Origin: Oceanospirillaceae bacterium
GTDB lineage: Bacteria > Pseudomonadota > Gammaproteobacteria > Pseudomonadales > Balneatricaceae
Reading direction: 5' to 3'
Length of the DNA stretch: 64,000 nt
Assembly: GCA_013215375.1 (NCBI GenBank)
Contig: JABSRB010000018.1
Location: forward strand, 1-64,000
Shown one piece after another: positions 29,460-40,428 of this stretch. A program made the translations under genes and the position numbers. How positions within the stretch are numbered: the first letter of the stretch is position 1; each line of letters starts with the position of its first letter. The notes beneath the pieces were generated by a model. The model saw nothing but the letters and a program-made list of their open reading frames with translations. It made no database searches and had not been told where the DNA came from.

Positions 29460-31292
29460 TTACTCGTCTAAAAAGCTACGCAAATGGTCTGAGCGGCTTG
29501 GGTGGCGTAGCTTGCGCAGTGCCTTGGCTTCGATCTGTCGAATACGTTCACGTGTAACATCAAACTGTTTACCCACTTCTTCTAGTGTGTGGTCAGTGTT
29601 CATGTTTATACCAAAGCGCATCCGTAAGACTTTTGCTTCACGAGCCGTAAGGCCTGCTAGAACTTCTTTGGTTGCCTCGCATAAACCTTCTCCGGTTGCC
29701 GCATCGACTGGGGAGGAGTGGTTTACATCTTCAATGAAATCGCCAAGGCTAGAATCTTCGTCATCGCCAATAGGGGTTTCCATTGAAATCGGTTCTTTGG
29801 CAATTTTGAGTACCTTGCGAATCTTGTCTTCGGGAATCTCCATTCTTTCAGAGAGTTCTTCAGGGGTTGGCTCGCGGCCCATTTCTTGTAACATCTGACG
29901 AGAGATGCGGTTTAATTTATTGATGGTCTCAATCATGTGTACTGGTATGCGAATAGTACGTGCTTGGTCGGCAATTGAGCGAGTTATCGCCTGTCTAATC
30001 CACCAAGTGGCATAAGTTGAGAACTTGTAGCCGCGGCGGTATTCAAATTTATCAACAGCCTTCATGAGGCCGATGTTGCCTTCTTGGATTAGATCTAAGA
30101 ACTGTAGCCCGCGATTGGTGTACTTCTTGGCAATAGAAATAACTAGGCGTAAATTCGCCTCAACCATTTCTTTTTTGGCTCTGCGTGCTCTTGCTTCGCC
30201 AATGGACATGCGGCGGTTAATGTCTTTCAGTTCAGCAAGGGCGATGCCTGTTTCCTGCTGAAGTTGTTTAAGGCGTCGCTGTGCTCTATGTAAGTCCGGT
30301 AAATGGCTTGCTAATGCATCTGAGTATTGTGTTTTAGCGTCGATTAATTCCTGGAACCAAGCTTGGTTTATCTCGTTACCAGGAAATGTTTTAATGAATT
30401 CCTTGCGCGGGATCTTACATTTCTGCGTACAAATTCGCATTATGTTGCGCTCTTGAGTACGAATTCTGCTGATGTAAGCTCTGACGCGGCTAACCAGTCT
30501 TTCATAGAAACGCGGCGATAGTTTTACCGGTGAAAATACGAGGCTGAGTTCTATTTGAGCTTTCTCAGCTTGTAAGCTATTAATGCCGTGCTTTTCTACG
30601 GCATTGTAATATTCATCAAGGCCGTTTTGGATTTTTGTAAAACGTAACTTGGCTTCTTCTGGATCAGGTCCGCGCTCTTTTTCATCTTCATCATCATCAC
30701 CCTCTTTCTTTGCTTGGGCGTTGTTTTGATTATTTTGATTGTTTTGATTGATAGGAGTCGCTGGAACAGGGTCTGGACCATCAGGGTCTATGTAGCCACT
30801 GAAAATATCACTGAGTCGGCCCTCTTCCTCTGTCACCTTGTTATAAGCTTCGAGTATTATTTCGACGGAGCTCGGAAATGCAGAAAGTGCTGACATTACT
30901 TCGCGAATTCCCGCTTCGATTCGCTTGGCGATGATGATTTCGCCTTCTCGAGAGAGTAACTCAACAGTACCCATTTCACGCATATACATGCGAACGGGGT
31001 CTGTAGTGCGACCTGCGTCAGATTCTACAGCGGCAAGTGCGGCAACATCATCATCATCCGTTTCCTGCGTTGAGTCGCCCTCTTTCATAAGCAAGGTTTC
31101 AGCGTCAGGTGCTACTTCTGATACGGTAATTCCCATATCGTTAATCATGCGGATGATATCTTCGATCTGTTCTGGATCGGCGATGTCTTCAGGCAGGTGG
31201 TCGTTGACCTCGGCGAAAGTTAAATAGCCCTGCTCTTTACCTCTGGCGATTAATTCCTTAAGGCGAGATTGCTGCTGCGAAGTATTTGACAT
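29460..31292 (-). CDS. rpoD: RNA polymerase sigma factor RpoD (sigma-70)
   Basis: Region 2 [39 protein letters not shown]; region 4 [42 protein letters not shown]. Confidence 0.98.
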   Translation of the reverse strand: MSNTSQQQSRLKELIARGKEQGYLTFAEVNDHLPEDIADPEQIEDIIRMINDMGITVSEVAPDAETLLMKEGDSTQETDDDDVAALAAVESDAGRTTDPVRMYMREMGTVELLSREGEIIIAKRIEAGIREVMSALSAFPSSVEIILEAYNKVTEEEGRLSDIFSGYIDPDGPDPVPATPINQNNQNNQNNAQAKKEGDDDEDEKERGPDPEEAKLRFTKIQNGLDEYYNAVEKHGINSLQAEKAQIELSLVFSPVKLSPRFYERLVSRVRAYISRIRTQERNIMRICTQKCKIPRKEFIKTFPGNEINQAWFQELIDAKTQYSDALASHLPDLHRAQRRLKQLQQETGIALAELKDINRRMSIGEARARRAKKEMVEANLRLVISIAKKYTNRGLQFLDLIQEGNIGLMKAVDKFEYRRGYKFSTYATWWIRQAITRSIADQARTIRIPVHMIETINKLNRISRQMLQEMGREPTPEELSERMEIPEDKIRKVLKIAKEPISMETPIGDDEDSSLGDFIEDVNHSSPVDAATGEGLCEATKEVLAGLTAREAKVLRMRFGINMNTDHTLEEVGKQFDVTRERIRQIEAKALRKLRHPSRSDHLRSFLDE

Positions 31293-31698
31293 ATTAGCCC
31301 TGCGATCCATAAAACGGTTATAAAAAATTAGCGCGCAATTATAACGCTGCAAGTTCAACATTGCCAGCGGTATATGCGGGCTTTGCTCTAAGTCTTAGTC
31401 TGGTTTAGCGCTTTGGTTTAGCGCTTGGTTTAACTTATAAGTATATGTAGTTTAACGGTGAGTAAAGACACGATTTTCTGTGCTCAAGTCAATGCTGCAA
31501 ATGTTTAAATAAAGATAGCTTAAGTGTTGCTTTACAGCAATTGCGCTGAAAGGTTTAGTCTTTGGGCTATAGGTTGGTCTTTATTGGTTTGCTGGTAGAT
31601 TGTATATAGGTACTGCTTTGTGATTTTCAAGTATAGAGAGGTAAATGGATGAGGATTCAGGTGTTTTATTGCAGAAATGTGGCAAAGCCAGAAAACTA

Positions 31699-33576
31699 TT
31701 ATTGCATTTTTTTGTGTTGCTCGGCAATTTTTTCCACAAACAGGCGTGCCTGGGCTTTGGCCTCACTTGATAGATTGCTTTTAAGTGAGGTTTTTTGGCG
31801 TTTTAGCTCGGCGTAGATTAAATCGTTCTGACGCTCTTTTAGCTTTTCCCAGCTATCGAAAAATATTTTATTGTAATTGTTATCAGGGCAGGGGTTTAGG
31901 CGCGAGACCTCGCTAATGATCAGTAGTTTGCTCGCGTGTTCGGGGCTTTCTTGCCAGTCGATGAGCATTTGTCCCAGGCTGGCTTGCGGGTGTTTCTGCC
32001 AGTAGTTGACCAATAGTGCTAATACGTCGGTATTATCTTCATTAATCAGGGCGATGTCGGTGATCTCTTCTGCTTCGATGATGAGTTGCGGATTATGTAA
32101 GATCAAGGAGATCAGTCGATTGACCAGTGAAATGTTGGCTGTTCGCTTTTTGTTCGAAGAGTAGGTGGGGCGGGTTCTTTGTTGTGGGCGTTCTTGGGTG
32201 TTGTTGTACTGTGTCGGGCCTTGGTATTGCGTAGGCTCGGGATTGTATTGGCTCTGGTAGCTATTGTCATAGCTCTCGTGTAGTTGGTTGCTACTAGTGA
32301 GCTGCGCAATAGAGAGGCCGGTAAGTTCGCTTATTCGGTCTCTCATCATTTGCTGGAGGAGGCTTGGTTGCATCTCTTGAATAAGGGGGAGTGCCTTGCT
32401 GCTGAAGATGGCTCTCCCGTCAATGGACTCCATGTCGATATTTTCGGATAACGAGTTGAAAAAGTAGGTAGACATGGGTGTGGCGCTGTTGATCATCTCT
32501 TCAAAGTGCTGTTTGCCTTTCTCTCGCACTAGCGTGTCTGGGTCTTCTCCCTCTGGCAGGAATAAAAATTTTGCTTGTTGGCCGTCTTTGATAGTGGGCA
32601 TAACTGTTTCAAGGGCGCGTTTAGCCGCTTTAAGGCCTGCTTGGTCACCGTCAAAGCAAAAAATAATTTCCGGGACTATTTTATAGAGTCTCTCCAGATG
32701 TTGCAGGCTTGTTGAAGTGCCCAGAGTGGCCACGCTATAGTTGATGTCAAATTGAGCTAGGCTGACAACATCCATGTAGCCTTCGACAATTAAAATCTTG
32801 TCGAGTTTGCGGTTGTGTTTTCTGGCTTCAAAGAGGCCGTACAGCTCTCTGCCTTTATGGAATGTATCGGTTTCAGGTGAGTTTAAGTATTTGGGTTTTC
32901 CGTCGCCTAAAATTCGTCCGCCAAAAGCGATTACTCTGCCGCGCATGTCTCGAATAGGGAACATGATTCTATCGCGGAATCTGTCGTAGAGACTGTCTTT
33001 CTCTTCATGGCGTATTAACATGCCGCTGCGCTCAAGGTGTGCTTGATCGGTGTCGGTAATGCCTAGGGCTTTTATTAAATTGTCCCAGCCTGGAGGAGCA
33101 AAGCCTATGCCAAAGCGTTTGGCGGTCTCACCATCTAGCCCTCGGCCTTTTAAATAATTTATTGCCGTGTGTTTGGCGCTGCTGTTTTTTAGTTGGGATT
33201 GGAAAAACGCAGCGGCTAAATCAAGTGCTTTGAACTGGGCTTGGTAGAGTTGCTCGTTTTTTCTCTGCGGCGAGTTATCTTTGGGTATGTCGAGGCCGGC
33301 GAGTTTTGCAAGGTCTTCAACTGCTTGTGGAAAAGGAAGGTTTTCGAATTCGGTGATAAAACTGATGGCATTGCCGCCTGCTCCACAGCCAAAGCAGTAA
33401 TAAAATTGTTTGTCGGGGCTGACTGAGAATGAAGGCGATTTTTCTTTGTGAAAAGGACAGAGGCCGCTGTAGTTTTTTCCGGTCTTTTTTAGGTTTACTC
33501 TATTTTCAATGATATCAACTATATCAGTGCGAGCGAGTAAATCGTCTATGAAAGATTGGGGTATTTTGCTGGCCAT
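31699..33576 (-). CDS. dnaG: DNA primase
   Basis: Zinc finger CPFHKEKSPSFSVSPDKQFYYCFGCGAGGNAI; TOPRIM EGYMDVVSLAQ. Confidence 0.98.
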   Translation of the reverse strand: MASKIPQSFIDDLLARTDIVDIIENRVNLKKTGKNYSGLCPFHKEKSPSFSVSPDKQFYYCFGCGAGGNAISFITEFENLPFPQAVEDLAKLAGLDIPKDNSPQRKNEQLYQAQFKALDLAAAFFQSQLKNSSAKHTAINYLKGRGLDGETAKRFGIGFAPPGWDNLIKALGITDTDQAHLERSGMLIRHEEKDSLYDRFRDRIMFPIRDMRGRVIAFGGRILGDGKPKYLNSPETDTFHKGRELYGLFEARKHNRKLDKILIVEGYMDVVSLAQFDINYSVATLGTSTSLQHLERLYKIVPEIIFCFDGDQAGLKAAKRALETVMPTIKDGQQAKFLFLPEGEDPDTLVREKGKQHFEEMINSATPMSTYFFNSLSENIDMESIDGRAIFSSKALPLIQEMQPSLLQQMMRDRISELTGLSIAQLTSSNQLHESYDNSYQSQYNPEPTQYQGPTQYNNTQERPQQRTRPTYSSNKKRTANISLVNRLISLILHNPQLIIEAEEITDIALINEDNTDVLALLVNYWQKHPQASLGQMLIDWQESPEHASKLLIISEVSRLNPCPDNNYNKIFFDSWEKLKERQNDLIYAELKRQKTSLKSNLSSEAKAQARLFVEKIAEQHKKMQ

Positions 33577-33688
33577 AAGTCGTCCAATAAAGCACAGAGC
33601 TACTACTTAGATATTGTCTCTAAGGTTGGTTGCTATGGCTAAAAGTAAGTAAAAAGCGTGGTGTTCTTAAGTTGCTATTAGCTGTACT

Positions 33689-34180
33689 TTAGCTGCTCAG
33701 CTGTTGCTTTACTAGCTTTGATATAATCCCCATGTCAGCTCTGCCTTGTACTTGGGGTTTAATCAGTGCCATGACTTTACCCATATCAGCCATGCTACTA
33801 ACTTGGCTCTGGGTAATGGCTGAAGTAATTATTGCAGTTATTTCATTGGTGCTAAGCGGTTGCGGCAAGTAGTTTTTAATCACCTCCAGTTCTTGCTGCT
33901 CAATGTCCGCCAGATCAGTGCGGTTCGCTTCTTTGAATTGCGTTAGAGAATCTTTTCGTTGTTTGGACATTTTGTCCAGTACGATAAGTGCTCTTGTGTC
34001 ATCCAGCTCTATACGTTCGTCTACTTCAATGCGCTTAAATTCTGCCAAAATCATACGAATGATGGACAATAGCGGTTTATCTTTAGCCCGCATGGCATCT
34101 TTCATTTCGGCTCTTATGCGCTTTTGTATCGCAGACATGTTGTGACCTATCGCTGGCGTCGTAATACCATTACTTGACAC
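33689..34180 (-). CDS. GatB/YqeY domain protein (likely start 34138)
   Basis: IQKRIRAEMKDAMRAKDKPLLSIIRMILAEFKRIEVDER; between rpsU and dnaG. Confidence 0.9.
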   Translation of the reverse strand: MSSNGITTPAIGHNMSAIQKRIRAEMKDAMRAKDKPLLSIIRMILAEFKRIEVDERIELDDTRALIVLDKMSKQRKDSLTQFKEANRTDLADIEQQELEVIKNYLPQPLSTNEITAIITSAITQSQVSSMADMGKVMALIKPQVQGRADMGIISKLVKQQLSS

Positions 34181-34282
34181 GACGCTGCTAAGAAATGGAA
34201 ATAAATCAAATCTTAAGCATTTTTATAATATCTGAATGTTAATGACAGATTATTAATAAAGAGAGTGTTCTTTAATAAGTGT

Positions 34283-34498
34283 TTAGTAAAGACGAACTCT
34301 GCGAGAAATTTCACGAGATACTTTTTTAGCGTGACGTTTAACGGCAGCAGCTGCTTGACGCTTACGTACAGAAGTAGGCTTCTCGTAGAATTCACGACGA
34401 CGAACTTCAGCTAGAACACCAGCTTTTTCGCATGAACGCTTGAAACGACGAAGTGCTACGTCAAATGGCTCGTTATCTTTTACTCTTACTGCAGGCAT
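34283..34498 (-). CDS. rpsU: 30S ribosomal protein S21
   Basis: [42 protein letters not shown]. Confidence 0.98.
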   Translation of the reverse strand: MPAVRVKDNEPFDVALRRFKRSCEKAGVLAEVRRREFYEKPTSVRKRQAAAAVKRHAKKVSREISRRVRLY

Positions 34499-34526
34499 AT
34501 TATTGAGACCTAATTAATTAAATTTA

Positions 34527-34576
34527 CTCAACCTTGTCTTTTTTGGTTAAAAAACCAACAAGCAAAAAAGGTTGAG
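34527..34576 (-). other. leader hairpin at predicted 5' end of rpsU mRNA
   Basis: CTCAACCTT ... AAGGTTGAG outer stem enclosing TTGGTT-TTTT-AACCAA (minus strand); starts just after the predicted -10. Confidence 0.7.
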
Positions 34577-34581
34577 GCCAA

Positions 34582-34620
34582 ATATTACAGCTAGTGACTG
34601 TTTTTGTCAAAATCTTAAGA
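34582..34620 (-). promoter_or_regulatory. sigma-70 promoter of rpsU operon
   Basis: Minus strand TTGACA-17 bp-TAATAT. Confidence 0.85.
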
Positions 34621-34800
34621 GGGTAATTAACGGTATTTAGCAATTATTATCGGTGAGGATTTGTTTTGTTTTAGGATTGGTTGTTTTCTATGCTCAAAGC
34701 TTAATTGTTGCCTAAATATATGCGATCAAAAGATGTATCTGTCAGCAATTTGATAGATAATGTGCGGCTATTTACTCAACGATATAATTGGAATAATGCT

Positions 34801-35826
34801 ATGCGCGTTTTAGGTATTGAAACTTCTTGTGATGAGACAGGAGTAGCTATTTATGATACTGAAAAGGGCCTTTTGGGCGATACCTTGTATAGTCAGGTCG
34901 CTATGCATGCAGAGTATGGTGGAATTGTCCCAGAACTTGCTTCGCGAGATCATATCAAGCGGTTGATTCCCCTGATTAAAGAGGTGCTAGTGCTTGCTAA
35001 TACCAGTAAGCAGGAGATAGATGCGATCGCTTATACTGCAGGTCCTGGATTAATAGGGGCGTTAATGGTCGGTGCGTCAACAGCTCGAGCTATTGCTTTT
35101 GCCTGGGGGGTTCCCGCTATGACGGTGCATCATATGGAGGGGCATCTACTCGCGCCTATGTTAGAGGATTCTCCTCCAGAATTTCCTTTCGTTGCCCTGT
35201 TGGTCAGCGGTGGCCATACCCAATTAGTTGAAGTCAAGGCGATCGGTGAGTATCAACTGTTAGGTGAGTCCCTTGACGATGCTGCGGGTGAGGCTTTTGA
35301 TAAGGCTGCCAAAATGTTGGGTATGGATTATCCCGGTGGGCCTTTGATTGCAAAGCTGGCGCAAAGTGGGGATCGAACTCGATTCAAGTTTCCAAGGCCA
35401 ATGGTTGATCGGCCGGGGATGGACATGAGTTTTTCAGGCCTTAAAACCTTTACCTTAAATACTGTTAATAAATTTAAAAATGCCGATGGCTTAGATGACC
35501 AGACTAAAGCTGATATCGCGGCTGCCTTTGAAGAGGCTGTGGTTGATACCTTGGCGATTAAATGCCGAAGAGCGTTACAGCACACTAAATATAAGAAGTT
35601 GATTATAGCCGGAGGCGTAAGTGCCAACAGTCGTCTGCGAGAAAAATTACAGGCAATGGTTGAGAAGGAGCGTGCTTCATTGTTTTATGCGCGCCCAGAA
35701 TTCTGCACGGATAATGGCGCAATGATTGCCTATGCCGGTGCGCAGCGTTTAGCCGCTGGGCAAAGTAGCGATTTGACCATTCTTGCTAGGCCTAGATGGC
35801 CGATGGATGAGCTTGAAGGTTTGTAG
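34801..35826 (+). CDS. tsaD: tRNA N6-threonylcarbamoyladenosine modification protein TsaD
   Basis: [31 protein letters not shown]; start trimmed from 34705. Confidence 0.97.
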   Translation: MRVLGIETSCDETGVAIYDTEKGLLGDTLYSQVAMHAEYGGIVPELASRDHIKRLIPLIKEVLVLANTSKQEIDAIAYTAGPGLIGALMVGASTARAIAFAWGVPAMTVHHMEGHLLAPMLEDSPPEFPFVALLVSGGHTQLVEVKAIGEYQLLGESLDDAAGEAFDKAAKMLGMDYPGGPLIAKLAQSGDRTRFKFPRPMVDRPGMDMSFSGLKTFTLNTVNKFKNADGLDDQTKADIAAAFEEAVVDTLAIKCRRALQHTKYKKLIIAGGVSANSRLREKLQAMVEKERASLFYARPEFCTDNGAMIAYAGAQRLAAGQSSDLTILARPRWPMDELEGL

Positions 35827-35874
35827 TAGATTTGTCTGTAAGTTTATAAGTAGAGTAATGACAGGAAGCACTGC

Positions 35875-36252
35875 ATGGATATTGTGTACATACGCCAATT
35901 AAAAATCGAAACGGTGATTGGTATTTTCGATTGGGAAAGAAAAATAAAACAGACCGTGTGTTTGGATTTAGACATGGCGGTTGATATTGCTAAGGCTGCT
36001 GCCGGCGAAGATATCGACAGTACCATTAGTTACAAGACTGTCTCTGACCGGTTACTAGAGTACATTGGTAAAAGTGAGTTTTTGCTGGTAGAAACGATGG
36101 CGCAAGAGGTTGCAAATTTAGTGCGTGAAGAATTTTCCATAAGCTGGGTAAGATTAAGGGTGGGGAAGCCTGACGCTATTGCTCAAGCCAGTGATGTTGG
36201 TGTGCTTATTGAACGTGGTCTGAGGCCTACCATTGCTAATTACTCTGGGTGA
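35875..36252 (+). CDS. folB: dihydroneopterin aldolase
   Basis: MDIVYIRQLKIETVIGIFDWERKIKQTVCLDLDM. Confidence 0.93.
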   Translation: MDIVYIRQLKIETVIGIFDWERKIKQTVCLDLDMAVDIAKAAAGEDIDSTISYKTVSDRLLEYIGKSEFLLVETMAQEVANLVREEFSISWVRLRVGKPDAIAQASDVGVLIERGLRPTIANYSG

Positions 36253-36290
36253 ATTAATCTTATCAAAACTGCGTTAGGGAAGTTTTTTTG

Positions 36291-36767
36291 ATGGCGAAAG
36301 TCTACCTTTCTATTTCGAGTAATTTTCGTGCACAACTCAATATAAACTCTGCGCTAACAGCGTTGCGGGTAACTTTTGGGGAGCTTGAAGTTTCGAATGT
36401 TTATCGTAATTTGCCGCTGCACAAAGTTGGCTGTCACTACTTAAATTTGGTGGTATGTTTTGATACGCACTTCGATATACATAAGTTGGTGGCTGAACTT
36501 AAAAATATCGAAAATAGTTTGGGTCGAGTCAGAGGAGTTATGAAAATTCCTCAGGTGAGTATTGATCTGGATCTGCTGAAATATGTAACGGTTGATGAAA
36601 GTATCGATGTTTGCACGGAGATTACTCGACGAAGTTTCCTTTTATCGCCGATTTCTGAGATAGCAGGGCATGAAATAGATAAAAACAGCGGTCTAAACTA
36701 TGCCGCTTTGTGGCAGAAGTTTGACAAAAGTATTCACCCCCTAGAAAAGGTAACGCTAGATCTTTAG
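36291..36767 (+). CDS. folK: HPPK-like (FolK) protein
   Basis: Follows folB; VYLSISSNFRAQLNINSALTALRVTFGELEVSNVYRN. Confidence 0.8.
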   Translation: MAKVYLSISSNFRAQLNINSALTALRVTFGELEVSNVYRNLPLHKVGCHYLNLVVCFDTHFDIHKLVAELKNIENSLGRVRGVMKIPQVSIDLDLLKYVTVDESIDVCTEITRRSFLLSPISEIAGHEIDKNSGLNYAALWQKFDKSIHPLEKVTLDL

Positions 36768-36822
36768 GGATTTCTCTGAGGGTTTTGTCTTCCTTGGCTG
36801 TTTTTCTAGCTCTTAGCAGTGG

Positions 36823-37968
36823 CTAGCTTTCGGCGCAATATTGGAGCTGTATTCTCTTTATTTCAGCGCCTAATTGAGCGCCTTTAAAGCCTTCTAGGAT
36901 CAGTGTTTTGTGGTCAATGGCGCGCAGCTTTTGCAGTAGCGTTTGCAGTTTCTCAAAATAATTTAATTCAGAGCAAGTTCCCAGGTAATCAAGTGCTTGG
37001 AAAACAGCTAATAGTGGTGCTGTTTTATCTGGGCTGCGCAACAAATCCGCAGTTTGGATGAATGCCAGTTTATCTACAGCGTCTGAGTTGGGCCAGTTGC
37101 TGATAATAGGTAAGCCTAAAACGCTGTGTTGAATAAGGTTGCGTACTTGATTGGGGCAGCGTAGTTGCTGACAAAAAGAATCTGCATTAGTCTTGATGTC
37201 GTCGAAATTATTGTCAGTTTGAGCGACATTAAACAGCCAGGCAAGGCGCTCCTGTGCAGAGGCAAGTTGATTTAACTGGGCGCTGAAGTCACTGCCTAGT
37301 TTGGCGGATATCTTGGCTATGTTATCTAGCACTTGCTCTAAGGCTGGAAATAGAATGTCTTGCGCTTGTGCGTCGTTAAGTATTTGAAAAAATACCAGAG
37401 GGCTCTGCTCCGTCAATGCGCGCTCTAATTCTTGCCATACTCGCTCTCTAGTGAGGTGTTCTAACTCTCCCGAAAGACTGATAGTTTGCATTAGCGAAAT
37501 GGTTTGCGCGGCGACACTAAAACCTAAATGCGCGTACCTTGCTCCGAAGCGTGCTACTCGTAATACTCTTAATGGATCTTCACTAAAGGCGGGTGATACA
37601 TGGCGCAATATCTTGCGTTGCAGGTCTTGCTGACCGTTGAATGGATCGGTCAGTTGCCCTGAAGCATCCTCTGCAATAGCATTAATGGTTAAATCTCTGC
37701 GAGAGAGGTCCTGTTCTAAAGTGACATCTTTGTCGGCATAAAAAGAAAACCCTTTGTAACCCTTGCCATTTTTACGCTCAGTACGTGCGAGGGCATATTC
37801 TTCTTTGGTTTTGGGGTGGAGAAATACGGGAAAATCCGAGCCTACAGGGGTATAACCTAGTGCTAGCATATGCTTTGCGTCAGCGCCTACCACCACCCAG
37901 TCTCTATCTATTACCGGATAATTGAGCAGCTTGTCGCGTACCGCCCCACCTACTAGGTATGTTTTCAT
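36823..37968 (-). CDS. cca: CCA-adding tRNA nucleotidyltransferase
   Basis: [38 protein letters not shown]. Confidence 0.95.
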   Translation of the reverse strand: MKTYLVGGAVRDKLLNYPVIDRDWVVVGADAKHMLALGYTPVGSDFPVFLHPKTKEEYALARTERKNGKGYKGFSFYADKDVTLEQDLSRRDLTINAIAEDASGQLTDPFNGQQDLQRKILRHVSPAFSEDPLRVLRVARFGARYAHLGFSVAAQTISLMQTISLSGELEHLTRERVWQELERALTEQSPLVFFQILNDAQAQDILFPALEQVLDNIAKISAKLGSDFSAQLNQLASAQERLAWLFNVAQTDNNFDDIKTNADSFCQQLRCPNQVRNLIQHSVLGLPIISNWPNSDAVDKLAFIQTADLLRSPDKTAPLLAVFQALDYLGTCSELNYFEKLQTLLQKLRAIDHKTLILEGFKGAQLGAEIKRIQLQYCAES

Positions 37969-38288
37969 TGAGTGCTAATGATGTCTTGTGGGTAAAGATT
38001 CTGCCAAGCTTCAAAGCCGCCATTGATGCTAGATACCAGGCTAAAGCCTTGAGAGCCAATAAATTCGGCCGCGCCTTTGCTGCTAATGCCGTGATAACAA
38101 AGTACTAAAATAGCCTGGTCTTTGGCAACAGGGGAAAGTAGTTGCTGTAGGTTATCATTGTTTAAGTTTACTGCCAGTTTAGGGTGAGCTTGGTCAAAGC
38201 TCTGGCTGTCGCGGATGTCCAGTAATATGGCGCCCTCGTCGAGTAATTGTTTAGCGTGATCACACTCGATACATTGAAAATCTGCCAT
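37965..38288 (-). CDS. glpE: rhodanese-like thiosulfate sulfurtransferase (GlpE-type)
   Basis: Single rhodanese domain with active-site CYHGISS. Confidence 0.85.
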   Translation of the reverse strand: MADFQCIECDHAKQLLDEGAILLDIRDSQSFDQAHPKLAVNLNNDNLQQLLSPVAKDQAILVLCYHGISSKGAAEFIGSQGFSLVSSINGGFEAWQNLYPQDIISTQ

Positions 38289-38336
38289 GTTGCCTCCGCA
38301 GTGATGGGTTAGATAGATAGATATAAATAATTGTAA

Positions 38337-39164
38337 CTAATTTTTTAAACTTGGGGTGCTGTAAAATTGTTGTGTTTCAAGACACATAGCCGTTAATCTC
38401 TCGCCCCATACACAGCCGGTGTCTAGTGCAATGATATTGCTATGATCGGTCTGTCCCATAAGGGCAGCCCAGTGACCAAATAAAATCATTGGCAGTGCTG
38501 GTGTTGAGTTGTTGGGCCCTTTATCATAAAACTCAAACCAGGGGGTTAGTCCTTTGGGTTGTTGGCCTATTTCGCCCTTAAAATTTAAATCCAACTGTAG
38601 CTCGCTGTTACAAAAACGCATTCTAGTTAATGTATTGGTAATGCAGCGCAGTCTATCTAGGCCTGTTAGATATTCATGCCACTGGCTGGGGGTGTTACCG
38701 TACATCTGGTTAAAGTACTGGGTGTAGAAATCGCTTTGTAGTACAGCTTCTACTTCTCTGGCTCTGGCAATAGTCTGGTTTACAGACCAGTCTACGGGAA
38801 TGCCTGCATGTGTCATGATGATATTAAGTTGAGGGTCAAACTGTACTAAAGGTTGTGCTTTTAGCCAGTGCATAAGTTCATCGCAGTCGCTCGCTTGCAG
38901 AAGCGAGGCGAGTGTGTCTGATTTCTTAAGCGTTGCCGAGCTGTAATAAATAGCGAGCAAGTGCAGATCGTGATTGCCCAATACCACTTTGGCTCTATCA
39001 CCAAGTTGCTTGATAAATCTGAGTGTTTCTAAAGATTTAGGGCCGCGATTAACTAAGTCGCCAGCAAGCCAAAGCTGATCTTGATCGCTAAAGTTGATCT
39101 TTTGCAATAGGGCTTGAAATTCATCAAAACACCCTTGGATATCGCCTATTGCATAAGTCGCCAT
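38337..39164 (-). CDS. apaH: diadenosine tetraphosphatase
   Basis: MATYAIGDIQGCFDEFQALL; LAGDLVNRGPKSLETLRF; VLGNHDLHLL. Confidence 0.97.
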   Translation of the reverse strand: MATYAIGDIQGCFDEFQALLQKINFSDQDQLWLAGDLVNRGPKSLETLRFIKQLGDRAKVVLGNHDLHLLAIYYSSATLKKSDTLASLLQASDCDELMHWLKAQPLVQFDPQLNIIMTHAGIPVDWSVNQTIARAREVEAVLQSDFYTQYFNQMYGNTPSQWHEYLTGLDRLRCITNTLTRMRFCNSELQLDLNFKGEIGQQPKGLTPWFEFYDKGPNNSTPALPMILFGHWAALMGQTDHSNIIALDTGCVWGERLTAMCLETQQFYSTPSLKN

Positions 39165-39179
39165 CTCAAATCCTAAGGG

Positions 39180-39587
39180 TCAGTGAAGGGTGTTTGGTTT
39201 GGCTAACGTAAAGGCTGCTATTTGTGCGACAAACTCTGATCCTTCCTCTGTGATCATGTTGTAGTGACCAAACATGCTGCCTACATCAGTTTCTAAAATA
39301 GCCCCAGAGCTATATTGGTAGCTGCTGTTTGCGCCGATAATAGGCTGGACACCTATGACGCCTTCTCCTTCTATCTCCTGCTGCTTTTGGTTGCCATCAG
39401 TGACTACCCAGCGTCTAGAAAGAAGCTGGATATCAAAGTCTGCACTGTTTTTGATAGTGATTGAGTAGGTGAAGACAAAGCGCTTCGCCTCCGCATCTGA
39501 CTGCGCGGCCTCAAACTTTGACTCAACGGCAATCTCTATATTTTTTTCGAGACTGTTAGGTTGTTTTTGGTTCGGTTTGTATTGCAT
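39180..39587 (-). CDS. apaG: ApaG protein
   Basis: DUF525 motifs LLSRRWVVTDGNQKQQEIEGEGVIGVQP. Confidence 0.95.
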   Translation of the reverse strand: MQYKPNQKQPNSLEKNIEIAVESKFEAAQSDAEAKRFVFTYSITIKNSADFDIQLLSRRWVVTDGNQKQQEIEGEGVIGVQPIIGANSSYQYSSGAILETDVGSMFGHYNMITEEGSEFVAQIAAFTLAKPNTLH

Positions 39588-39588
39588 C

Positions 39589-40428
39589 TTAAGCTACCGT
39601 ATCCGCTGTATCTGTGGTTTTGTTTTCGTAGACAAAGTCAGAGATTTTAATGAATTCAACAAGAGAGAGGGTTTCAGGCCTACGAATAGGATCTATATCA
39701 AGTGCTTGTAATTGCTCTGCTGTCATTATGCCTTTCAGGTTGTTACGCAGTGTTTTGCGACGCATGCTGAAGGATGTTTTTACAATTTTTTCCAAGGTGC
39801 TTAGGGATTTAGCAGTATGTGGCTTCTGCTTATAAGGCATTAATCTCACAATTGCAGAGTCAACCTTTGGAATGGGGTCGAAAGCTTCAGGTGGAACAAT
39901 AAACAGTGGTTCTATTTCGCAGTAGTACTGCGCCATAATACCGAGGCGCCCATAGAGTTTGTCTCCAGGTTTTGCTGCTAGGCGATCAACTACTTCCTTT
40001 TGTAACATGAAGTGCATGTCTTGAACGCAGGTGGTGTGTTGCAGCAAATGGAAAATTAACTGGGTCGAAATGTTGTATGGCAAGTTGCCTATTATACGCA
40101 GCGGTCGCTCATCTTGTTGCAGAGAGCTGAAATCAAATTTCATAGCATCTGCTTCAAAGATACGAAACTTATCTTCGTAGCTAAAAAATTTGGTTCTTAA
40201 AATGGGTATCAAATCGCGATCTAGCTCAACGGCATCTAAAGCGCCGGCTTCATCGAGAATGACTTCTGTCAATGCGCCTAGTCCAGGGCCTATCTCAACC
40301 ATATGATCACTAGGTCTTGGGCTTACGCCTCGAATAATACGGCGAATGACGCCTTGGTCTTGTAAAAAATTCTGACCAAAACGTTTGCGCGCTTTATGTC
40401 CGGCGTTATTGCTGCTCTGACGACTCAT
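39589..40428 (-). CDS. rsmA: 16S rRNA dimethyladenosine transferase RsmA/KsgA
   Basis: RKRFGQNFLQDQGVI; EIGPGLGALTE; GNLPYNIST. Confidence 0.97.
   Translation of the reverse strand: MSRQSSNNAGHKARKRFGQNFLQDQGVIRRIIRGVSPRPSDHMVEIGPGLGALTEVILDEAGALDAVELDRDLIPILRTKFFSYEDKFRIFEADAMKFDFSSLQQDERPLRIIGNLPYNISTQLIFHLLQHTTCVQDMHFMLQKEVVDRLAAKPGDKLYGRLGIMAQYYCEIEPLFIVPPEAFDPIPKVDSAIVRLMPYKQKPHTAKSLSTLEKIVKTSFSMRRKTLRNNLKGIMTAEQLQALDIDPIRRPETLSLVEFIKISDFVYENKTTDTADTVA

Noticed and set aside
29422-29898. 158-aa plus-strand ORF opposite rpoD
   Set aside because: Antisense to the conserved sigma-70 C-terminus; serine/arginine-rich shadow ORF.
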